64,000 bases of DNA from contig OX459095.1 of assembly GCA_949775045.1 (NCBI GenBank), positions 34,136,564 to 34,200,563 of the forward strand. The letters run 5' to 3'. Shown here piece by piece: positions 56,801 through 64,000 of this stretch (positions are counted from its first letter, which is position 1; each line of letters begins with the position of its first letter). The notes below the pieces were generated by a model, which saw nothing but the letters and a program-made list of their open reading frames with translations, had not been told where the DNA came from and made no database searches. The DNA comes from Metridium senile. Lineage: Eukaryota; Cnidaria; Anthozoa; Actiniaria; Metridiidae. Both the position numbers and the translations under genes were made by a program.

Positions 56801-59800
56801 TTTTGTTAGTCTATTTAATTTTTCATTTTATTGTCTACGAAGACAACTATTAACTAACTATTAGAATTCACACCTGATTTGCTAAGGCGCGTGCTTTATG
56901 AGAGCAAACAACACGCATATTTGCATGTTGATCAAATATGTCAACTTGTATTTTATAAAAGAAATAGAAAACTTTGGTTTTTGTGTCGTATGCAGTTATA
57001 AAGCACTTTGGGATTGTCAGAACACTAGTGTTGAGAAGCACTCTGCTTCGCGTCTTGCTTCTCTTAAACTGCACATAACAGTTTTCTATTTCTTCAACAG
57101 TGCACAAAACTAGACGAATACAGGGCTGAAGTCCCAATTGAAATTCAATCAAAGCAAAATGTTAAATTCAATCAAAGCAAAATGTTTTAAATACCATTTT
57201 TGTTGGTGTTATTGTAGATTTGGGACAGAAGGTCAGGACTTTGTTCAATGGAATTCAAAGAAAATGAAGACTTTATATCTGATATGACGTGTAACCAAGA
57301 CAGAAAGTATTTATTAGCAACAAGGTAGATACATGGAGTTCACATGACATGTCTGGTAATGACTTGACTTGACGTGACTTGACTTGATGTAAACAGTATC
57401 GTGACGTTATGTGTCGTTACTTGCCTGGACCTGACATGACTTATCAAGATTCAAGATTCAAGATTTTTTAATTTTGTCTCAGAATACTACATTTACATAT
57501 AAAGGACATATTTACATATTTTACGGACAATGGTAATTGTAACAGCTGGAGGACTGATCTACACAATTACCCACAAAAATTATTTACAATGATAGGTCAG
57601 AAAAGAGTCTTGAGAGATTTGGTAAATAATACAAAGTAGTTATAATAATGAATAATAAATATAGAAAAGAAAAAAAAAATGGTATAGAACAAAAACGTAA
57701 AAAGGCAACACATGTGAGGTAATAAAATTGTTTACAAATCAGTGTGAATTATGGATTATATGAACTGATGAAAGTAGAAAATAATTTACTCAAATTTACT
57801 CTTATCTGGCAATAGCTTGACTTAACATGACATGACGTGGCTTGACTTGGTGTAAACACTGAGTAGCGTGACGTTATGTGTCGTTACTTGCCCGGACCTG
57901 ACATGACATGTCTGTCAATGACTTGACGTAACATGACATGACGTGGCTTGACTTGATGTAAATAGTAGCGTGACGTTATGTGTCGTTACTTGCCTGGACC
58001 TGACATGACGTGTCTTGTAATGACTTGACGTAACATGACGTGACGTGGTTTGATTTGATGTAAACAGTAGCGTGACGTTATGTGTCGTTACTTACCTGGA
58101 CCTGACATGACCTGTCTGGCAATGACTTGACTTAACATGATGTGACGTGGCTTGACTTGATGTAAACAGTAGCGTGACGTTATGTGTCGTTACTTGCCTG
58201 GACCTGACATGACGTGTCTTGCAATGGCTTGACGTAACGTGACGTGGCTTGACTTGCCTGAAGTTGACGTATCTGACAATGACTTGACATGACGTCACGT
58301 GTGCTGCATTACTTGACTTGACGTCTCCCTCGCCTTGACCTGACTAACTATGATGTGATTTTCCTTGTTTCATAGTGGCGACGGATCATTATCAGTGTTC
58401 AACGTAAGAAAGCTAAAGCTGGAAGACAAGTCTGACAATATGGAAACAGAACTGTTATCCGTTACTCTAGTTAAGGTATTAGTGTTCTCGTAGTCTTTTT
58501 GTATAGTAAATCAACTTCAGTCGGTAAATCACAATAGCAGAGTCAACAAATGAAGGGAAAAACGAGTGAACAAACGTCTAGTACATGAAAAGCATTATAA
58601 AGAAAAATACAGGGTAAATGAATGGCCACAAACAAATGAACGAACTCATGTCTGAATAAATGAGCCAAACAATGAAACAAGATAAGCTAATGGACGTGAA
58701 AAACACACTTATGAATCATAGTTAATCTATTTACTATGGGATAAATGTAAAAAAAAGAACGCTTGAAGGTACAAATAAATTAATATATGAAAAGATATCT
58801 AAAAAGAAGTGAACGGGTAGCATGGATGGCGTAGTGATTTACCGCGCCCCTCTCACCGCTGTGGTCCAGGTTTGAGTCCCGGCTCGGGCATGGATTATAT
58901 GTGAGTTGAGTTTGTTTGATGTGTTCTTCTCTCTTATGCCACGAGGGTTTTCTCTGGGTTATCCGGTTTCCCTCCCTCCACAAAAATGAACATGTGAGCT
59001 GAATTGTGTGCTAAAATATTTAACGTAGAGGTAGTGAGTCTCTGAGTCTCCCCAATTAGTCACTGGCCATATTCATTGAGACGTTAAAGAAGTGATTTTT
59101 TAACAAATGCATCAATGGATATAAAATGAATAAATCAAATTAACTAAAAAAAATTGTGTTTTTGTTTTCAGGGTGGTCGTAAAGTGGTATGCGGTACTGG
59201 CGAAGGGGCTTTGAACATCTTTACTTGGGGGGAGTGGGGTGATATCAGTGATCGCTTCCCAGGCCACCCCCAGTCAGTAGATGCTTGTGTTGCAATTAGT
59301 GATAATGTTGTTTGTACTGGATCGATGGACGGGATTATCAGGTAAACATCTCCACGATTCTTACCGGAATTACCTAGGACAACCTTTTTGAAATAACTGT
59401 ATGACCATAATCCCTTTTCGTCCTGTAAAAATGACCTATCGCCTTGGACAACCTTTTTGAAATAGTTGTATGTTCATAATCCCTTTTCGTCCTGTAAAAT
59501 GACTTATCGCCTTGTCAACCATGTTGGTCATTGTTGTTTACCTTTTTTATCGTAATGTCTCTTTTCATTTCAGAGCTGTCCATATTCTTCCCAATCGTCT
59601 GATTGGTCCTGTCGGTGAACATGCAGACTTCCCCATAGAAAGATTACGAGTATCCCCCGATAAAAACCTTTTAGCGAGCTGCTCACATGATCAGACAGTG
59701 AAATTCTGGGACGTCGAACATTTACAAGAGACATCGATAGCTCCTGGCTCAAAGAAGACAACAATTGATAATGCGACATCTTCAGATTTCTTCGCTGATT

Positions 59801-59805
59801 TGTAG
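51544..59805 (+). CDS. WDR55: WDR55-like WD40 repeat protein, complete, 9 coding exons
   Basis: WDR55 is a nucleolar WD40 protein involved in rRNA processing and ribosome production. Exons: 51544-51561, 51636-51751, 53586-53683, 55292-55379, 56265-56337, 57218-57324, 58376-58475, 59172-59341, 59574-59805. They sum to 1002 nt: 333 aa plus TAG. Human WDR55 is about 383 aa; the difference is mostly its longer acidic ends. Matches run in order: LPSQVFDVAFHPERN, KKACRAVSF, LLSASKDKSLQAVD, LVATGDDDGGVKIWDRR, GRKVVCGTGEGALNIFTWG, VCTGSMDGIIRAVHILPNR, LASCSHDQTVKFWD and a C-terminal SSDFFADL. Each blade shows the usual WD/FWD or GD ends, consistent with a seven-blade propeller. Exon 1 codes only MADSIE. 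Two exon edges (exon 2 donor, exon 5 acceptor) are tandemly duplicated in the adjoining introns. The identification is secure; the short first exon is the weakest part. Confidence 0.92.
51846..51965 (+). pseudogene. Duplicated 3' part of WDR55 exon 2 with its splice donor
   Basis: The segment of exon 2 from AATGTGATTGCAGTCGGACA, its GTGAGTCG donor and about 65 bp of intron is repeated 135 bp downstream (first copy begins at 51711). It differs at a few bases. The copy sits inside intron 2 and is not needed for the coding frame. Confidence 0.85.
52348..52743. mobile_element. Foldback DNA element with 8-bp target duplication
   Basis: The direct repeat GAGTGGAC lies at 52340-52347 and 52744-52751. 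Inside are inverted arms beginning with a long G run and GACTCCCTTGAAAACTTGAT, ending with the inverse and a C run. CCTTTTAGGGTC occurs several times in the arms. An 8-bp duplication is typical of hAT-type transposition. It lies in WDR55 intron 2. Confidence 0.85.
52784..53062. repeat. Foldback element, GTTCCTACTTTTAA type
   Basis: ACAGTTCCTACTTTTAAGTG pairs with TTAAAAGTAGGGACTG. A relative lies at 55645-55745. Confidence 0.75.
53040..53285 (+). mobile_element. tRNA-derived SINE copy, diverged
   Basis: B box GGTTCAAGTCC at 53079-53089, followed by GAGGGTTTTTCTCCTGG and GAGTCTCCTCAGTTA, which match the bodies of the copies at 5935 and 58813. The 5' part overlaps the end of the preceding foldback. 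Confidence 0.75.
53318..53421. repeat. Small foldback in WDR55 intron 2
   Basis: GATGTGTAATATGGCTAGAT pairs with ATCCAGCCATATTACACATC. Confidence 0.85.
53786..53881. repeat. (AAT)n microsatellite
   Basis: About 31 near-uninterrupted copies. It is fused in frame to the downstream fragment, creating an artificial poly-Asn protein. Confidence 0.95.
53882..54095 (+). pseudogene. Probable retroelement-derived C-terminal fragment
   Basis: About 70 open codons after the AAT run read SDLRSSLKRMYPGYKITQVN, then FDFLSGYHKNL, then RKCQKWVISQNCEIVK. I recall similar LYPGYK ... NIVIDFLGGY ... RMQKAVI segments attached to repeated ORFs in cnidarian and other marine invertebrate genomes. The family name is uncertain. 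It is not part of WDR55, because it lies in intron 3 and breaks the frame. Confidence 0.5.
54222..54497. repeat. Foldback element in WDR55 intron 3
   Basis: TTAATAAGAAAACTAGCGAA pairs with TTCGCTAGTTTTCTTATTAA, followed inward by inverted AAATTACAA and GTTTCGTTGTCATC blocks. Confidence 0.85.
54830..55098. repeat. Foldback element with TA-CAGC cap
   Basis: TTACAGCTATATCAAAAAGG with GTTTTGTTGCATG arms; the inverse is at the right, ending CTTGAAATAGCTGTATA. Confidence 0.8.
55620..55748. repeat. Foldback relative of 52784-53062
   Basis: AACTGTTCCTACTTTAATGT pairs with AAAAAAAGTAGGGACTGTTC. A T run lies between. Confidence 0.65.
55800..55990. repeat. Foldback element, family A
   Basis: AGCTGGGCCTTTGCACTGAA pairs with GCAAAGGCCCGGCAGCC, and GATAGAGACC pairs with its inverse. 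The outer left end is missing. Confidence 0.75.
56009..56287 (+). repeat. Three 91-bp copies of the WDR55 exon 5 acceptor region
   Basis: AGTTCTGCAATCAATTGTTT recurs at 56081, 56172 and 56263, exactly 91 bp apart, each preceded by the same pyrimidine-rich stretch and CTATAG. Only the third copy continues into the open exon 5. After splicing to copy 1 or 2 the frame soon hits TGA. Confidence 0.9.
57345..58335. repeat. TGACTTGACGTGAC minisatellite (~120-bp composite unit) with an inserted retroposon
   Basis: GTGACGTTATGTGTCGTTAC recurs at about 57400, 57868, 57971, 58071 and 58171, each followed by TTGC/TACCTGGACCTGACATGA. Between 57440 and 57800 the array is interrupted by a different sequence. 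Confidence 0.9.
57442..57800 (-). mobile_element. Probable retroposon inserted in the minisatellite
   Basis: It starts with repeated TCAAGAT and a T-rich run. Read on the minus strand this is an A-rich then ATCTTGAATCTTGA tail, as found on some LINE/SINE 3' ends. The rest is A-rich and not recognised. The class is uncertain. Confidence 0.5.
58813..59105 (+). mobile_element. tRNA-derived SINE copy 2
   Basis: A-box-like TGGCGTAGTGATT at 58827 and B box GGTTTGAGTCC at 58869-58879. The body, with GTTTGTTTGATGTGTTCTTC, is nearly identical to the copy at 5935. It lies in WDR55 intron 7. Confidence 0.88.
59370..59515. repeat. Two tandem right-hand caps of the foldback family
   Basis: GGACAACCTTTTTGAAATA followed by ACTGTATG and GTTGTATG occurs twice, 71 bp apart, each followed by ATAATCCCTTTTCGTCCTG. 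These are solo ends with no left arm. Confidence 0.65.
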
Positions 59806-59959
59806 TTGTTAGTCCTGCAGTTTGTGGTCTACACAAAATATAGACATCTACTAGTTAACGGAAGACAACATCACACGGACGGGTCGCAGCAGATTGTCGC
59901 TTGTGTGCACCGACCTTTAGTATACAACGCGTCATTTGGCTTCAACGAAGATACGTTAA

Positions 59960-60341
59960 AGTGCACCTCGCCCCTAATACAATACTTTCTGTATCGATTC
60001 TACATGAAGTGAATAGTTGAATAGTGAAGTATTTCTTGATAGTTATAAGTGTTTATACTTCCAATATGACTGTGACGTCATACCAGGCATTTGCGTGTAC
60101 TCGTTTTAATCATAATACCATAAGTTTGTTTGTTTATATATTAACTAAGATAATACTAAACACTGATCATCATTACACACCAAATTTACAGTTAACTTAG
60201 TGTAAGCGGCGAGTATAATTATGATGTCTTTTTAATACTGTTTGTGTGAGCCTGTTTGTATATTTAGTGAAGCCTGGTCACTATTCAACTATTCACTTCA
60301 TGTAGAATCGAAAGTATTGAATTAGGGGTGGGGAGCACTTA
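59960..60341. repeat. Foldback element in the WDR55 3' flank
   Basis: CCCCTAATACAATACTTTCT and TCGATTCTACATGAAGTGAA pair with their inverses near 60280-60335. If the WDR55 3' UTR extends to the AATAAA signals near 60480, this lies inside it. Confidence 0.8.
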
Positions 60342-61400
60342 AAATGGGACAGGTCTAGTCCTAGTTGTGATGCCTGCTGTTTTATAGTGTGAACCTGTCG
60401 TGAACAATACCAACTTCTCAACAATAGAGGGATTTCATTGCAGCTATGTATGTTGGCAAGTACAAAAGAAAGTTTTTTAAATAAAATAAAGTTTCAGTTC
60501 CCTATAGAAAAGCTCCATTGTTTTGACCACAAACATGGCTGGCATGAAATCCATCATTACCCCCAATGCTCTTGACAACAATATCAACACGATCATCCCT
60601 TGTACCGTAACACATTGATAAATCAACAATAAATATATATATCTTTATATTAGAGTGAAGATACCATTGACCAGAGAAGGAGAACCAGTCCCTATGGCTA
60701 CTACAATCATGTGAAAAATTGTTTGGACATTTTTATGACGGTTTTCGTTTGAAGTTAAAAAAACCGACAAGATATCCAAAGTTGTTTGGGAACCCCTTCC
60801 CCAATGTTGATTGGCCATTCACACGAGAACTGTTTCCCATTCCCAAATTGCAACATTGTTTCGGGGGAGAGGGAGAAACGTACAATTTTTAGAGAAGTTT
60901 TTTATGTAAACCAGGTAATGTACCGAGGTACAGCTGACTCTCTCGTAAGCGACATCGGACCAGAAGAAAGAGGTCGCTTACGGGAGATGGTTGCTTTCGT
61001 GAACCTTAACACAGGAAGCCCAACCACGAGAAACCTGTCACATGAAGCCCAAACCATACGTAATTTGGAAAACGTCCCGACGAATTTAAAAATTGCTGTA
61101 TCTTAACTCTTTGTTTGATATATTTTATAGTTTTTATAATTCACGCGATAATTTTCGATTTTAAGCTGGAATCTACATTAAACATGATAAAAACACGTGG
61201 GTTTTTCCCTGTTCCTAACTGTATATCTTTTTTGATTTTAGATATGTTATGTAAATCAAAGAAAACAAGTTTTGAAATAATATAAACAGAAGTAACTGAA
61301 TTATATTATGCGATATTTTATAACAACATTGTGATATTCGGGTTAGCTGAATGAGTGCAACGAGCTCAGTTAAATTACGACTATTTCTTGCCCAAAGACT
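60342..61400. other. Unassigned sequence after WDR55
   Basis: It contains AATAAAATAAAG near 60480, a possible WDR55 polyadenylation signal, and a small hairpin CTCTCGTAAGCGACATC / GAGGTCGCTTACGGGAGA at 60940-60990. No gene was recognised. Confidence 0.4.
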
Positions 61401-61506
61401 CGGAAATGACATAAATGATAAATTACTTTTTTAACATCTTAATTTTCGAGCCAGATCACACAAGAGCCCTACTAATGGAAGGCGGACTTGCACTAAGAGG
61501 TCAACT

Positions 61507-62192
61507 CAAGTATGTTAAGGCCTGGTTTTGGCCGTGTTTCACGAAAAAACGTTTTTATTTGTCATTGCCACAAAACTCATCTGATTTTAATAAAACTTGG
61601 TACATTGTTAGATCTCGGACTACTGCTCATCCTTAATTTGTAATTTGGGCCTAAGGGTGGTCACGTGACTAGTTTAGATGGATAAGGGATTTCGTTTTTC
61701 CTTTGAAAATGCGGTCGCGAGTTTGAATAGGTAAAACAAACTTATACATTAAATGTACTTCTCTACAAGGTCTCTACAAGACTGCTTTTTGAATCTGGTT
61801 ATCACTTACTGTTAAGGAGATATTTTGTAAAACAGGTCACGTGACCATAATTCTTATTCAAAATCCCCTTATATCTCCCTATTAAGCTATCGAATTCAAG
61901 TTCAAACAACGAGAAGTTATTTGTCATCTATTACTTATCAACTTTTGGCTTTTAGTTTTTCTCTTTATCTTAAACTCACAAGTCGAGGACGCATAAATTG
62001 TATTTTCTTGCTATTATCACGTCATATACCACGTGACCTAAAAATCAGCACTAAAAAATTAAGGACACTGATATCAACATCTACAGCGATTTTCATTGAA
62101 AACTAGCGAATATCTTGAAAGTACGAAGCCAAAATCTTAAATTATTGGCGGGGGGTCTTTTCACAAGGAAAAACCCAGGCCTTAACATACTT
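61507..62192. mobile_element. Inverted-repeat element of ~0.69 kb
   Basis: AAGTATGTTAAGGCCTGGTT at the left end pairs with ACCCAGGCCTTAACATACTT at the right. The inner GTCACGTGACTAG and GGTCACGTGACC blocks also pair. No transposase is evident. Confidence 0.75.
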
Positions 62193-62779
62193 GAGAAGTG
62201 GACCCATCTCCTTTACATACTACTGATATCGATCAGCTCTGACTCAAGTAGATTAGCTAGACGATTTTTTTTTTTTTTAATTCTTAGTCAAACTAGACGT
62301 TATTCAGAATTGCATTCAACATAATACTGAGATTTAATATTAACTTTGGTGTGTTCACCCCCATCCACACGTGTAAACTTAACTAAATTGAAAATCCAAG
62401 ATTGATGACAAATTGCTTTTTTTAATTGTGCCTTTTGTAATAAAACACCAAGTGTGTAGTTTTACATTTTAGATAATGTGCTATTGATCGATTCATTTGG
62501 ATAATTAATGTGGTTTGATATTCGAGATAATGTGGTTTCCGTTTCACACTGAGGTGGTCTTAACACACCCACTTTTTATGGTTTTAGGGCGTGGTACTTA
62601 GTTCTATTGTTTTTAAAGGCGCATATACAATTTTTATGCGTACATTTATTATTTGCTTGTGTAGACGAGAAAAATTGTCCGATTTTCTGCATGTGCCAAC
62701 TACATTTGCTGAAATCCTAACCTGTTAGCTTTTATGTAAAAATTGTCACATAAAAATTGCTTGTAGACGCGCCTTAATA

Positions 62780-63170
62780 CCATAAAATATCCATATTCAG
62801 TAATCATAAAATATCCATATTCAGTAACCATAAAATATCCATATTTAGTAATCATAAAATATCCATATTCAGTAACCATAAAATATCCATACTCAGTAAT
62901 CATAAAATATCCATATTCAGTAACCATAAAATATCCATATTTAGTAATCATAACATATCCATATTCAGTAACCATAAAATATCCATATTTAGTAATCATA
63001 AAATATCCATATTCAGTAACCATAAAATATCCATATTCAGTAACCATAAAATATCCATATTCAGTAACCATAAAATATCCATATTCAGTAACCATAACTG
63101 ATATCCATACTCAGTAACCATAAAATATCCATATTCAGTAACCATAAAATATCCATATTCAGTATAAAAT
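62780..63170. repeat. ATAAAATATCCATATTCAGT minisatellite, about 16 copies
   Basis: A ~24-bp unit alternating AACC/AATC and TTCAG/TTTAG variants, with one imperfect copy at 63095-63110. On the minus strand it gives a spurious MVTEYGYF repeat protein. Confidence 0.93.
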
Positions 63171-63297
63171 AATGAAGTCGGCACTCCAAATATGGTTGTG
63201 TGTTGGTTTCGTTTCTTAAAAATACTTTGTTGACCCTGTAGTTAAAGCAGTGTTTCGTGGCCAGCTCTTCTAGGACAGTTATCCCATATTACTATAC

Positions 63298-63735
63298 ACA
63301 CACCACAGGGAGCCCAAGCTCATCACTTGTGATCTTTTACAATAAATGTATGGAGTCACGAGATATTCTTTCGCTATGCCTCAAATATACAATAATAAAA
63401 ACGTTTTTTTACATAGATAGTTGTGTATAACTGTTTTCTAGTCTGTGACCGAGTTTTAGCTCAATTAGAGCGATTTTGACGAAAATACCCCAGAAAGACA
63501 AAGAAGAAGACAAGGGTGGAAACGAATCGAGCCGAGCCGAGCCGATCGATCTTCTTCTTTGTCTTTCTTGGGTATGATGAGCTTGGGCTCGCTGTGCACA
63601 CACTAGCGACATTTATGAGAATAAGCAACATACGCAGACAGGTGTGAGAAAAGACAAGTGCGGCTATAAAGAGCAAAGTCCAACTGAGTCTGCGTATGTT
63701 GCTTATGCTTGTGTCACTAGTGTGAACCAGGCTTT
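63298..63735. repeat. Two overlapping foldbacks near the right edge
   Basis: GGGAGCCCAAGCTCATCA near 63308 pairs with TGATGAGCTTGGGCTCGC near 63575. AGAATAAGCAACATACGCAG near 63618 pairs with CTGCGTATGTTGCTTATG near 63690. CACACTAGCGAC and GTCACTAGTGTG form outer ends of the second. Confidence 0.75.
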
Positions 63736-63889
63736 AATTAAACTTCACATTTAGTTGATCAATGATAATATGAAACATAAAATAATGCTTGATTACTATC
63801 TTGTGACGAACTTAGGTAATGTGGTGCTTCCGATAGCACATTTCACATAATAGGTCTCAATGCGCTTTAATTACGGTTCAAATCAAAAA

Positions 63890-64000
63890 ATTGTTTGATA
63901 TAAACGATAAGTAATATAATGAAATTTGTAACAACGCCCGGTAAAAAATGTTAACTTAACGTTACTGACGTTTCGAGCTACAGCCTTTCGTCGCAGTAAA
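63890..64000 (-). repeat. Dispersed repeat family P, cut by the window edge
   Basis: GATATAAACGATAAGTAATA, then ACGTTACTGACGTTTCGAGC and CCTTTCGTCGCAGTAAA. Same family as 24570 and 41325. Confidence 0.75.

Noticed and set aside
60786..61106. 106-codon plus-strand open frame after WDR55
   Set aside because: Part of it is a small inverted repeat, there is no family resemblance, and no neighbouring exons were found.
62700..63184. MVTEYGYF repeat protein on the minus strand
   Set aside because: Product of a ~24-bp minisatellite; no start context, exon structure or family.

Overview
This is a eukaryotic, animal genomic window. It is AT-rich, with many short coding exons separated by introns of roughly 0.2-3.7 kb that are packed with small repeats. 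Every gene was assembled by hand from GT/AG splice sites and an unbroken reading frame under the standard genetic code, with family knowledge used to confirm each exon. The repeats (tRNA-derived SINEs, many short inverted-repeat DNA elements, LINE remnants) suggest a marine invertebrate. I favour a cnidarian or another early-branching animal, but this is an inference from repeat style, not proof.

Four complete protein genes can be supported. (1) Minus strand 12825-1545: CWH43 (PGAP2-interacting protein), 14 coding exons, 780 aa. (2) Plus strand 13419-45374: NUP98, the Nup98-Nup96 precursor, 38 coding exons, 1754 aa, with GLFG repeats, the Rae1-binding GLEBS segment, the autoproteolytic domain and the Nup96 scaffold half. 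(3) Minus strand 51478-47002: PGAP2, 5 coding exons, 259 aa. (4) Plus strand 51544-59805: WDR55, a WD40 ribosome-biogenesis protein, 9 coding exons, 333 aa. From 59806 to the right edge I see only repeats and unassigned sequence.

CWH43 and NUP98 are divergent across 593 bp, and PGAP2 and WDR55 are divergent across only 65 bp, so both gaps probably hold bidirectional promoters. NUP98 and PGAP2 are tail to tail. CWH43 and PGAP2 are related membrane proteins of GPI-anchor lipid remodelling, and here they flank NUP98. In human NUP98 and PGAP2 are also neighbours, so this looks like an old linkage with local rearrangement.

Most non-coding sequence is explained by about 40 small foldback (inverted-repeat) elements, four tRNA-derived SINE copies, several minisatellites (40, 70, ~68 and ~105-120 bp units) and simple repeats. 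The most notable pattern is a set of foldback elements that share the same short TA-flanked terminal cap but have unrelated arms. Three tandem duplications also overlap exon edges: the NUP98 stop region, the WDR55 exon 2 donor and the WDR55 exon 5 acceptor. I found no bacterial-type system, CRISPR array, rRNA gene or free-standing tRNA gene.
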